In this document: one piece after another, positions 27,589-36,252 of the stretch
Layout of the letters: every line of letters starts with the position of its first letter
How positions within the stretch are numbered: the first letter of the stretch is position 1
Assembly: GCA_005787585.1 (NCBI GenBank)
Contig: SYAL01000002.1
Coordinates: 33,238-97,237 of the forward strand
Source of the DNA: Bacteroidota bacterium
Lineage (GTDB): Bacteria; Bacteroidota; Bacteroidia; B-17B0; Aurantibacillaceae
Reading direction: 5' to 3'
DNA: 64,000 bases
Notes under the pieces: model-generated
Told to the model about the DNA's origin: nothing
What the model saw: only the letters and a program-made list of their open reading frames with translations
Database searches by the model: none
Translations under genes and position numbers: made by a program

Positions 27589-28430
27589 AAATGTTGGTTT
27601 AAAACGGTAAAGTAGTAATGCTGTGGCAATTTAGAAATATCTTCCTTTAATTGAATATCTTTATCTGCAATACAAAAATTAAGGTGTTTAATGTATTTTT
27701 TAATGTTATTTTTAAGTTCGTCGGTAACAGATAATTGAGATGCAACTATTAATTTGACCAATAAAGGATTGAGATTAAACTGTTCCATCGTAAACAAAAG
27801 ATAATATAATATGTCTTCATCAGAATCAAAATTAAAAACATTATAAAATAAAAATTTATTTTTTTCTTTAATTCCAATTTCAATAAAACCATCTAGAATA
27901 TTTAAGAATAAATCGCTGCCAATTAATGAGTGTTGACCAAACATTAAATTTATCAAAACAGCTCCAGAATGTCTGATAGAGGCATTTGGAAATGTTTTCT
28001 CAAGTAAACCTACTAAATCAATATTTGCAGTAAAATAAAATTTAAAATCAGCAAATTGATGAATAAATGTTTGAATATTTTGAGAAGTTCCATTAGTAAA
28101 ATTTAATAATAACTTTAATTCGCTATTTGAGGAAAATGACTCAGGCACAATAGTAAAATCTGAATTTAAAATCGCAATATTTACCTTTTCAAACTTTTTT
28201 TGATTTAATAAATAAGACTCTATTAAATAAAGATAATGATTTGAAATAGAGGAAGTACTCCTTGAATTTTCAATTTCAATATGACCTAACTCAATAATTT
28301 GATTAAATTGTTGAGTTGAAATAGCAAATATAAAAGTATTTGAACTTATAAATAAAGACAAAAATAAAGGAGACTCAACTTTAGAAATTATTGCGCAATG
28401 GTATTTAATTTTATGTTGTTCGCTAGTCAT
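27576..28430 (-). CDS. DUF3822 family protein
   Basis: About 284 residues from the ATG at 28430. A longer frame begins at TTG 28439, but that base range is inside the promoter box. It matches the Bacteroidota-specific DUF3822 family by context and layout: a two-lobed protein with segments such as KVNIAILNSDFTIVPESF, GAVLINLMFG and FLFYNVFNFDSDEDILYYLLFT, reminiscent of an actin/PilM-type ATPase fold. That fold is my inference. Function is unknown. It is joined to rsmD by a 13-base overlap. The -7 box ends six bases before the ATG (probably leaderless). Confidence 0.8.
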   Translation of the reverse strand: MTSEQHKIKYHCAIISKVESPLFLSLFISSNTFIFAISTQQFNQIIELGHIEIENSRSTSSISNHYLYLIESYLLNQKKFEKVNIAILNSDFTIVPESFSSNSELKLLLNFTNGTSQNIQTFIHQFADFKFYFTANIDLVGLLEKTFPNASIRHSGAVLINLMFGQHSLIGSDLFLNILDGFIEIGIKEKNKFLFYNVFNFDSDEDILYYLLFTMEQFNLNPLLVKLIVASQLSVTDELKNNIKKYIKHLNFCIADKDIQLKEDISKLPQHYYFTVLNQHLCEL

Positions 28431-28436
28431 AATATA

Positions 28437-28444
28437 CAAAGTTA
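28437..28444 (-). promoter_or_regulatory. -7 promoter element TAACTTTG for the DUF3822-rsmD operon
   Basis: The minus strand reads TAACTTTG, with six bases before the ATG at 28430. This supports ATG 28430 as start and a leaderless transcript. Confidence 0.6.
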
Positions 28445-28505
28445 AGATATAAATAAGAAACCTAATAAATAAACATATTTTTTTTAACGCGATTAAACCT
28501 TTTTA

Positions 28506-28513
28506 TATATTTG
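28506..28513 (+). promoter_or_regulatory. -7 promoter element TATATTTG for the lipoprotein gene
   Basis: A perfect TAnnTTTG match, 19 bases before the ATG at 28533. Confidence 0.5.
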
Positions 28514-28532
28514 TGTTTAAATATTAAATATT

Positions 28533-29471
28533 ATGAATATAAGAATCGTTTCAAAATTGTTCACTTTTTTGATGCTAATTAGTTTAATTACATTTATTAG
28601 TTGTAAGAAAAACGAAAAAGAAGTAATTGAAGAGGACTCTGAACAGTCTACCTTAGAAGACAATAATTTAGCTGAAATTAGTGTTAATGATATTGAATCA
28701 ATAGGAAGTCAATTAACTGAAAACAGTTCTCTGACAACTTTTAAAACAAATGGCATAAATATTTTACCAATAGCACCATGCGCAACAGTTACTGGAATTG
28801 GAACAAAAACAATCACAGTCGATTTTGGTTCGCCAGATTCGCTTGGTTGTATTGGATTAGATGGTAGAACTCGAAAAGGTAAATTAATATATATAAACAA
28901 AAGCCCAAATAATGTTTTACACTATCGAAATCCAGGATTTAACATTAGCGTTTATTCAGACAACTACATTGTAGATGGAAATAAAATTAATATTATTAAT
29001 AAAACAGTTACAAACACCACTCCCAATAGTTTGCCTAGTGTAACTGATCCAGGTATTAACTTAACATGGTCTATTAGCGCAAATGTATCGATAACTAAAG
29101 CAAATAATGTAGGAACTTCATCATGGATATCCAATAGAACAAAAGAATTAATTAACACTAGCGATCCTCTGTGCTATAAAGGGCAAACACTGGCAATAGA
29201 TTGGAGTCTGGCTCAAATTAAAATTAATGGTAGTACGTCAGGTACAAATGCAAAAGGAGAAAGTTTTGTATCAACAGCAACAGAATTAATTAAAGATCAT
29301 GCTTGCCATCCAGATCCATCTAGACCAAAACGCTCACCATTTATAAGCGGCACGGTTGCCTATACCCCTGGCATAAGAGCTACTAGATTAATTAATTTTG
29401 GTAATAAAACATGTGATTTTAGTGCAACATTAACACTAAAAGGACAAACTTACATGATTTCCCTAAAGTAA
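28533..29471 (+). CDS. hypothetical lipoprotein
   Basis: 312 residues, family not recognised. The N-terminus is a lipoprotein signal (hydrophobic core, then TFISC, Cys near residue 24), followed by an acidic KKNEKEVIEEDSEQS linker of the type that directs Bacteroidota lipoproteins to the cell surface. The mature part is beta-rich with repeated Thr/Asn/Gly turns (GTKTITVDFG, RTRKGKLIYINK, FVSTATELIKDHAC) and several Cys. It is monocistronic: its own -7 box upstream and a strong terminator just downstream. Confidence 0.75.
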   Translation: MNIRIVSKLFTFLMLISLITFISCKKNEKEVIEEDSEQSTLEDNNLAEISVNDIESIGSQLTENSSLTTFKTNGINILPIAPCATVTGIGTKTITVDFGSPDSLGCIGLDGRTRKGKLIYINKSPNNVLHYRNPGFNISVYSDNYIVDGNKINIINKTVTNTTPNSLPSVTDPGINLTWSISANVSITKANNVGTSSWISNRTKELINTSDPLCYKGQTLAIDWSLAQIKINGSTSGTNAKGESFVSTATELIKDHACHPDPSRPKRSPFISGTVAYTPGIRATRLINFGNKTCDFSATLTLKGQTYMISLK

Positions 29472-29491
29472 ATCTATTTTTCATCATTTTT

Positions 29492-29519
29492 AAGCCACCC
29501 CCAAAGAGTGGCTTTTTTT
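29492..29519 (+). terminator. intrinsic terminator after the lipoprotein gene
   Basis: AAGCCAC (29492-29498) pairs with GTGGCTT (29508-29514), a 7-bp GC-containing stem with a 9-base loop followed by a T run. It is 20 bases after the stop and directly before the next gene's -7 box. Confidence 0.9.
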
Positions 29520-29524
29520 GTTTA

Positions 29525-29532
29525 TATATTTG
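29525..29532 (+). promoter_or_regulatory. -7 promoter element TATATTTG for the helicase gene
   Basis: A perfect TAnnTTTG box immediately after the preceding terminator, seven bases before the ATG at 29540, predicting a leaderless transcript. Confidence 0.6.
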
Positions 29533-29539
29533 ACTATTA

Positions 29540-30964
29540 ATGCAAAAAAATGACGAACAATATGAATTTAAAAAACTTATTCCAATATTTTTACCATTTA
29601 TCCCCAATTCTGATCAAAATTCAGCTATCGAAATTCTTTCTAACTTTATTTTTAGTAAAGAAACGCGAAGTTTATTTATATTAAAAGGTTACGCTGGTAC
29701 AGGAAAAACAAATCTTATTTCGGCTTTAACAAAAGCATTACCCAGTATTAAGTGGAGAAGTGTTTTATTAGCCCCTACAGGAAGAGCTGCAAAAGTATTA
29801 AGTAATTATTCTCAGAGACAAGCCCATACCATCCATAAAAAAATTTTCAGAAAAGAAATAAGTAATGATGGCATAATACGATTTTTATTATCTGAAAATT
29901 TACATAGTCAAACTTTATTTATTATAGATGAGGCTTCGATGATAGGAATTGATAAAGGAGATGGTAAATTATTTAATAGTTTATTAGAAAATTTATTTGA
30001 ATACGTTTACAGTGGCAAAAATTGTAAATTAATACTTATAGGAGATACAGCGCAATTGCCCCCCGTAGGAAGTAGTGAAAGTCCAGCATTAAATGAAGTA
30101 TACTTAAAATCAGCATTTTATATATCAATAAAATCTTTCGAGTTAAAAGAAGTAGCTCGACAGAAATTAGAAAGCGGAATATTATTGAATGCAACAAATT
30201 TGAGAAATATAATTTCAAAAAATAAATTTGAATTCCCTAAATTAATTTGTGGTCCAGATATTTTAACATTAATGGGTGAAGAATTAGAAGATACTTTAAA
30301 CACGAGTCTTTCTGAATACGGAGAAGATAAAATGATTATTATAACTAGAAGTAATAAAAGAGCAAATTTATTTAATCAAAATTTTAGAAATAGAATAAAA
30401 TTATACGAAGAAGATTTAAATACAGGTGATAAGTTAATGATAGTAAAAAATAATTATTATTGGCTACCAGAAAACAATGGTGAAGCTGGATTTATTGCTA
30501 ATGGTGATATGGCAGAGATTACCAGAATTTTGAACAGAGAGAATATTTATGGCTTTAATTTTTGTGAGTGTATTATTCGTTTATGTGACTATCCAAATAT
30601 GGCTGAACAACAAGTTAAATTAATTACTGATTCTTTATATACAGACAGTCCAGCGCTAAATCAAGAAGAACAAAAAAAGTTATATGATGCTGTATTAAAT
30701 GATGTTCAAAACGAACCTATAAAGTCTAATCGAATATCTTATCTCAAAAAGAGTCCATATTACAATGCTCTTCAAGTAAAGTTTAGTTATGCCATTACCT
30801 GTCATAAATCTCAAGGAGGGCAATGGCCTGTTATTTTTATAGATCAAGGATTTTTAACTGAAGAAAATATAGATTACGAATTTTTAAGATGGTTGTATAC
30901 TGCTATAACTAGGGCTACTGAAAAAGTATATCTTATTAATTTTAATTCGAAGTTTTTTAACTAA
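29540..30964 (+). CDS. RecD-like superfamily 1B DNA helicase
   Basis: 474 residues. Walker A GYAGTGKT at 50-57, Walker B LFIIDEASM, motif III GDTAQLPPVG, a C-terminal UvrD_C_2 part with ITCHKSQGGQWP, and motif VI YTAITRATEKVYL. It lacks the long N-terminal region of RecD2 and is compact like the AAA ATP-dependent RecD-like enzymes of Bacteroidota. RecB and RecC genes are not nearby, so it probably acts alone as a 5'-3' helicase in repair or replication restart. Its gene sits on its own transcript, between a strong terminator and a new promoter. Confidence 0.9.
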   Translation: MQKNDEQYEFKKLIPIFLPFIPNSDQNSAIEILSNFIFSKETRSLFILKGYAGTGKTNLISALTKALPSIKWRSVLLAPTGRAAKVLSNYSQRQAHTIHKKIFRKEISNDGIIRFLLSENLHSQTLFIIDEASMIGIDKGDGKLFNSLLENLFEYVYSGKNCKLILIGDTAQLPPVGSSESPALNEVYLKSAFYISIKSFELKEVARQKLESGILLNATNLRNIISKNKFEFPKLICGPDILTLMGEELEDTLNTSLSEYGEDKMIIITRSNKRANLFNQNFRNRIKLYEEDLNTGDKLMIVKNNYYWLPENNGEAGFIANGDMAEITRILNRENIYGFNFCECIIRLCDYPNMAEQQVKLITDSLYTDSPALNQEEQKKLYDAVLNDVQNEPIKSNRISYLKKSPYYNALQVKFSYAITCHKSQGGQWPVIFIDQGFLTEENIDYEFLRWLYTAITRATEKVYLINFNSKFFN

Positions 30965-31012
30965 ACCTGAGGACTTTGTTAATAGAATCAGTCTATTCGT
31001 AATTATTTTATT

Positions 31013-31020
31013 TATATTTG
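31013..31020 (+). promoter_or_regulatory. -7 promoter element TATATTTG for the PNGase F-like gene
   Basis: A perfect TAnnTTTG box 33 bases before the ATG at 31054. Confidence 0.5.
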
Positions 31021-31053
31021 TAAAGTACTTTATTGTCTAAAAAAAACTAAAAT

Positions 31054-34000
31054 ATGAAAAAAATAATCCTGTTACTCTTTTTTGCAATGCTAATTAATAA
31101 AATAAAAGCTCAGCAAACCGGAGATACTATTGTTGTAAAAGGTTTTAAATATGGCAGTACAAATCGCGACACTATTCTCAACTTTCCAAACTCAAATTTG
31201 ACCTTTGAAAAAATAATTTTACGTTATAACATGCGTTGTAAAAACAACTTAGTTTCTACCCAAGCAGCCCCTAATCAAGGCTGTGGCGAATGGGATTATT
31301 CTTGCAACACATATATAATTGATTCAAGTAAAATTGAAAATGCATTAAATACTACGCCTAATTATGTTATTTCAAATTTTTCGGGTAATACTTTTAGTTA
31401 TACTTCACAATTTTTATACGATTATTATAATTTTAGTCAAACCAATGTGGTTTTAAATTCAATCATAAGCGAAAATCAATATACTGTTGGAATTGGCAAT
31501 ACACCTGCTCCAAACATTTTAAAATCGAATGAAAAATCAGGAAAGTCTCAAATTTTATATACAGCTGCAGAGCTTTTAGCTGCCGGATTTACTGCAGGAA
31601 ACATAAATGGAATTATATTAAATGTTGCTAACGCTGGAGGAGTTGTAAACTTTTTTAAAGTAAATATGCAACAAACTTCTAATTTAGCTTTAAACTCAAA
31701 TTCACTTATTTTAAATGGATTTACGAATGTTTATAATAGTAATTTCAATTTTGCTTCAGGTAATAATCGAATTCAATTTCATAGTCCTTTTATTTGGAAT
31801 GGAACGAGTAATATTATAATTGAATTCTCATTCACAAATACAAATCCATCTAGTCAAATTATATTTAACGGTGTAACAACCCCATCTATTAATGCAATTT
31901 ATGCAAACAATAATTATGCTATAGATCTTTCATTACTTGGTCATGTAAACTTGAATGCCAATGCTTTATCAAGCATATCAAACGAACTTACCGTTTCTTT
32001 TTGGGTTTTTGGAAATTCAAGTATGATGCCAACACAAACATCAATTGTATATGGATATGGAGTCAATTCAACACAAAGAAATTTAAATGTGCATTTGCCT
32101 TGGAGTGATGGAAGTATTTACTATGATTGTGGATACAGCAATGGTGGATATGATCGTATAAATAGTGTTGCAACAGCTAGCCAACAAGGTGGTCAATGGA
32201 ACCATTGGACATTTACAAAAAATTCAACAACTGGTAGTATGAAAATATATTTAAACGGCAATATTTGGTCTTCAGGAACTGCAAAAACTAAACCAATTTC
32301 TATTTTAACCCTAATATTAGGAAAAGATAATAATTTATTAAATAACTATAAAGGTAAATTAAATGAATTTACAATTTGGAATAAAGAATTATCGCAAGCA
32401 GATATTAATACGTGGATGAATATACCAATAAATGCAACACATCCTTTTTATTCAAATTTGATTGCCTATTATAAAATGAATGAAGGAAATGGTTTAAATA
32501 TAAATGAAACGAAAAACAATTTACAATCTACAGGAATTAATATTAAATGGACGTATGACAGAGGAAATAATTTAACAAGAATGTTTAATGAAACAAACAT
32601 TAAACCTAATATAAGATTTTTAAGAGGCGCCTATTCTTCAACCACAAATAGTATTATCGTAAAAGATTCTGTTCTCAGATTTCCGAATGTAGTTTATCAA
32701 TATTCTATAAGCTCAAATGCCGGAATCATGCCAATGACTGATGATGTGATTAATTTAGTTGCTACGACTAATTTATTTCAAGCTACACCATTAAATATTT
32801 ATAATGGAGATACGGGATTATTAACAGGTACTATTTCTGTTCCTACAACCGGTGTAATTAATATTATTAATTTAAATTATTATAAAAGGTATCCTTTTTT
32901 TAATGAAATCATGTCTTTTGTTACTCCATACGGAAAAGGTTTAAATTTAGGGGCTACCGGAAAAACGTGGTTTTTTGATGTCACTGATTTTTCTCCAATA
33001 TTAAAAGGAAACAAAAGAATGTTAATGACTTTAGGTGGACAAAATCAAGAACAAATGGATATAGATTTTTGGTTTATTGTTGGCACTCCTCCTAAACCAG
33101 TATTATCATTTAATCAACTTTGGCAGGGAGCCGCAAGAATTGGAGGTGTTGGCATAGCAAGTATAAATAACGATAGTCGTTTCGAATTAATTAACGTTCC
33201 TTTATCAAATACGGCGCAATCCTTTAAATTACGCTCAGTTATTACAGGGCACGGTTCTCAAGGAGAATTTCAACAAAATGGAGGACAGATTAATCATTTT
33301 TTTAATATAAACGGTGGAAACAACGAATATACATGGCAGATATCTACCGAATGTTCGACTAATCCAATTTTTCCCCAAGGAGGAACCTGGCTCTATGACA
33401 GACAAGGATGGTGTCCAGGTAAATATTCGGTATTAAAAGAATTTGATTTAACTCCATTTGTTTCACCTGGAAATACTGTAAGTTTAGATTACGGTTGCTC
33501 AAATCCACCGGTACCTGGTGGTGACTACAGATACATTGTAGCTAACCAATTAATTTCTTATGGCCCAGTAAGTCATTCTCTTGATGCAAGAATTATAGAG
33601 GTGCTTGCTCCAACTGACAAAGTAGAATACTCAAGATCAAATCCAATTTGCTCAAATCCAAAAATTTTAGTTCAAAATTCAGGGAGTTCTGCTTTAACAA
33701 GCATCGAAATTGAATACTGGATTAATAACAATGTTAATTCTAAAGAAACTTTCATATGGACAGGCAACTTGGCTTTTATGGACACTACAACTATTTTATT
33801 GCCAATTGCAAACCTATGGCAAAACGGAATGTTACTAAATAATAATTACTTTTATGCAACCTTAACAAAAGCTAATGGAACAACAGATCAATATTCTTAC
33901 AATAACAATTATCGCTCTAAATTTAATGTTCCAATGACTATTAACAACTCATTTATAGTGGAATTTAAAACAGGTACTAATTTTAACGAAAATTCTTATT

Positions 34001-34530
34001 CAATTACTGATGATCAGGGCAACAATGTTGGATTAAGCAATTTCACTGCCGCAAATACTATTTATACAGATAATTATACATTATTCGACGGCTGTTATAC
34101 TTTAAGAGTTATAGATAATGTAGGAGACGGCTTATCTTGGTGGGCAAATTCTTCACAAGGTAATGGATATGTTAGATTAAAAAATGTGTTAGGTAATACA
34201 ATTAAATCATTTGAACCTGACTTTGGAAGCAGTATTGAATTTAATTTTACGGTTTCAAGTGGATCAAATGTATCTTTAGATAAAAATATTGTTAATTCAT
34301 CTTGGAGAGTTCATCCAAATCCATCACAAGATAAATTTACAATCGAAATAAATGATATAGAATCACCTGAAATAAAAATTACGGATGTCATAGGTCATAA
34401 CATTGAAATACCATACGAAAAAAATAAAAATTCAATGGTGTTTAATACCAGACAGGTTACTCCAGGCGTGTATTTAGTTTCATTAAAAAATGGAACAAAC
34501 TGGACTGTAAAGAAAATTATCATTCAATAA
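31054..34530 (+). CDS. secreted PNGase F-like protein with LamG insertion and T9SS tail
   Basis: 1158 residues. Signal peptide 1-19 (ending NKIKA-Q). PNGase F first jelly roll starts at about 25 and contains CGEWDYSCNTYI with Asp81, aligning with the catalytic Asp60 of Elizabethkingia PNGase F. A long insertion follows (about 115-550), with a LamG/concanavalin-like domain at about 290-460 (TVSFWVFG ... LNEFTIWNKELS). The first jelly roll then resumes (WFFDVTDFSPILKG, QEQMDIDFWFIVGTP with Glu666, matching Glu118). The second jelly roll carries GHGSQGEFQQN with Glu738 (matching Glu206) and DRQGWCPG. A C-terminal region and the sorting domain (HPNPSQDKFTIEI ... GVYLVSLKNG) end the protein. It should remove N-glycans from glycoproteins outside the cell, if active. 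Confidence 0.88.
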   Translation: MKKIILLLFFAMLINKIKAQQTGDTIVVKGFKYGSTNRDTILNFPNSNLTFEKIILRYNMRCKNNLVSTQAAPNQGCGEWDYSCNTYIIDSSKIENALNTTPNYVISNFSGNTFSYTSQFLYDYYNFSQTNVVLNSIISENQYTVGIGNTPAPNILKSNEKSGKSQILYTAAELLAAGFTAGNINGIILNVANAGGVVNFFKVNMQQTSNLALNSNSLILNGFTNVYNSNFNFASGNNRIQFHSPFIWNGTSNIIIEFSFTNTNPSSQIIFNGVTTPSINAIYANNNYAIDLSLLGHVNLNANALSSISNELTVSFWVFGNSSMMPTQTSIVYGYGVNSTQRNLNVHLPWSDGSIYYDCGYSNGGYDRINSVATASQQGGQWNHWTFTKNSTTGSMKIYLNGNIWSSGTAKTKPISILTLILGKDNNLLNNYKGKLNEFTIWNKELSQADINTWMNIPINATHPFYSNLIAYYKMNEGNGLNINETKNNLQSTGINIKWTYDRGNNLTRMFNETNIKPNIRFLRGAYSSTTNSIIVKDSVLRFPNVVYQYSISSNAGIMPMTDDVINLVATTNLFQATPLNIYNGDTGLLTGTISVPTTGVINIINLNYYKRYPFFNEIMSFVTPYGKGLNLGATGKTWFFDVTDFSPILKGNKRMLMTLGGQNQEQMDIDFWFIVGTPPKPVLSFNQLWQGAARIGGVGIASINNDSRFELINVPLSNTAQSFKLRSVITGHGSQGEFQQNGGQINHFFNINGGNNEYTWQISTECSTNPIFPQGGTWLYDRQGWCPGKYSVLKEFDLTPFVSPGNTVSLDYGCSNPPVPGGDYRYIVANQLISYGPVSHSLDARIIEVLAPTDKVEYSRSNPICSNPKILVQNSGSSALTSIEIEYWINNNVNSKETFIWTGNLAFMDTTTILLPIANLWQNGMLLNNNYFYATLTKANGTTDQYSYNNNYRSKFNVPMTINNSFIVEFKTGTNFNENSYSITDDQGNNVGLSNFTAANTIYTDNYTLFDGCYTLRVIDNVGDGLSWWANSSQGNGYVRLKNVLGNTIKSFEPDFGSSIEFNFTVSSGSNVSLDKNIVNSSWRVHPNPSQDKFTIEINDIESPEIKITDVIGHNIEIPYEKNKNSMVFNTRQVTPGVYLVSLKNGTNWTVKKIIIQ

Positions 34531-34573
34531 TTCATTTGATTTTTTTACCTTTATAGTAAATATAAAAATTTTT

Positions 34574-35221
34574 ATGTCGCATCTTATTGCCCCATCAATA
34601 CTATCAGCCAATTTTGGTAATCTAGACAAAGATATTGAGCTTATTAATATGAGTGATGCAGATTGGATTCATTTAGATATTATGGACGGGGTTTTTGTGC
34701 CGAATATTTCTTTTGGATTTCCAATAATAAAAGCGATCAAAAAATTGACTAAAAAACCACTCGATGTTCATTTAATGATTGTAGATCCTGACAGATTTAC
34801 TCTTGCTTTTAAAGATATTGGAGCAGATATCCTTACTGTTCATTTAGAGGCCTGTTCTCATCTACATCGAAATATTCAAAACATTAAAAACTTGGGCATG
34901 AAAGCAGGCGTTGCTATAAATCCGCATACTTCAATTGATTCTCTAAAAGACATAATTGCAGATATTGATTTGGTTTGTTTAATGAGTGTTAATCCGGGGT
35001 TTGGAGGTCAAAAATTTATCGAAAATACTTTTGAAAAAATTAAAAATTTAAAATTACTCATCGAACAAAAAAAATCGGCTGCTTTAATTGAAATTGATGG
35101 TGGCGTGGATTTAAAAAATTATAAAAAACTGATTCAAGTTGGCGCAAATGTTTTGGTTGCTGGCAATACTGTATTTAATTCTGAAAATCCACACAAAACA
35201 ATTAAGCTATTAAAGGCTTAA
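34574..35221 (+). CDS. rpe: ribulose-phosphate 3-epimerase
   Basis: 215 residues, full length. This TIM-barrel enzyme interconverts ribulose-5-phosphate and xylulose-5-phosphate in the pentose phosphate pathway. It starts with LIAPSILSANFGNLDKD and has WIHLDIMDGVFVPN (metal-binding His and Asp), PLDVHLMI, SVNPGFGGQKF and EIDGGV. Cytosolic. A near -7 match (TACCTTTA) lies about 20 bases upstream. It is followed by a lipoprotein gene after 23 bases. Confidence 0.97.
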   Translation: MSHLIAPSILSANFGNLDKDIELINMSDADWIHLDIMDGVFVPNISFGFPIIKAIKKLTKKPLDVHLMIVDPDRFTLAFKDIGADILTVHLEACSHLHRNIQNIKNLGMKAGVAINPHTSIDSLKDIIADIDLVCLMSVNPGFGGQKFIENTFEKIKNLKLLIEQKKSAALIEIDGGVDLKNYKKLIQVGANVLVAGNTVFNSENPHKTIKLLKA

Positions 35222-35244
35222 TTGTTTTATAAAATATGTAAACA

Positions 35245-36252
35245 ATGAAACTGAATTGCTTCGCATATTTATTTTGTTTATTTGTATTGTTTGGTTGTAA
35301 AAAAGACAATTCAAAAATAACCGATAATCCACCACCGATTGATGAAACTGACTCTTTATTATTAAACTGTGAAAAATTACCAGCTACACCTCAGCCATTT
35401 GGCTGGAAAGATTCGACAATCAACGAAAACAAAAATATTAATGCATTTTTCTTCAATCCATTAAATAATTACGAAATTATTTATCAAGTAAATGGCGATA
35501 TTTTTGGATACAATAAAATTTTTCTACACAATATAAATACTAAAAAAAATTTATTTTTATTTAATAACTCAAATTATTCGGCTCAAATAAATAATAAAGG
35601 TTGGATTATATTTAATAGTATCGATAATAATATATTTAAAATTAAGGTAAATGGTGATAGCCTAACACAACTCACTTTTAACAATACAAGTATAGATCCT
35701 AAATGGGATTATTCAAACACAACTATTTATTTTTTTAAAAAAGCGACTTTAACCTCTCCTTCTCTTCTTACTCAAATTAATACAAAAGGACAAGAATTAA
35801 ATAGTGTACCGATTGAATATGCAAATACTGCGTTTGCAAAAAAAACAAGTAAATTATTTTATTTAAAAAACTACAGCAATCGAATTACTGTTTTTTTAAA
35901 AGACATTGCAACCAATAGCGAAACTTTAATTATATCGTCAAATAAACAATCAAACGCTCAACAAAACGATTTTTTTAATTTATCCATTGATAATACCGAT
36001 GAGAACATGTATTGGACTAATTTTGATGGAATTTATAAATATAGTCTATCAAGCTCAAAAATAGATACTCTGTATAAAAATTGCGGTAATTCACTTTTTA
36101 TTAATCCAATTCTATCTATCAGAAACAATATAATGACATTTGTTCACAAAAAAATTAAGGTCATTAACAATAATATTCTTTTTTACAATTACAAATGTTA
36201 TCAATTAGATTTAAAAACAAAAGAAGTAAAATCAATAGAAATTTATCCTTAA
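35245..36252 (+). CDS. hypothetical lipoprotein with TolB-like repeats
   Basis: 335 residues, no named family. Lipoprotein signal with Cys18 (LFVLFGCKKDNSK) and an acidic DNPPPIDETD linker, typical of surface-exposed lipoproteins in this phylum. The rest looks like repeated beta-propeller blades in the WD40/TolB style (FNSIDNNIFKIKVNGDSLTQ, DPKWDYSNTTIYFF, ENMYWTNFDGIYKYS), each describing a value printed from a source. It follows rpe by 23 bases and may share its transcript. Its 3' end overlaps the convergent recQ by four bases. Confidence 0.75.
   Translation: MKLNCFAYLFCLFVLFGCKKDNSKITDNPPPIDETDSLLLNCEKLPATPQPFGWKDSTINENKNINAFFFNPLNNYEIIYQVNGDIFGYNKIFLHNINTKKNLFLFNNSNYSAQINNKGWIIFNSIDNNIFKIKVNGDSLTQLTFNNTSIDPKWDYSNTTIYFFKKATLTSPSLLTQINTKGQELNSVPIEYANTAFAKKTSKLFYLKNYSNRITVFLKDIATNSETLIISSNKQSNAQQNDFFNLSIDNTDENMYWTNFDGIYKYSLSSSKIDTLYKNCGNSLFINPILSIRNNIMTFVHKKIKVINNNILFYNYKCYQLDLKTKEVKSIEIYP

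Noticed and set aside
17635..31004. 13-base identity TCTATTCGTAATT at 17635-17647 and 30992-31004, both upstream of genes
   Set aside because: Only two copies in an AT-rich genome, without symmetry or consistent distance; chance is adequate.
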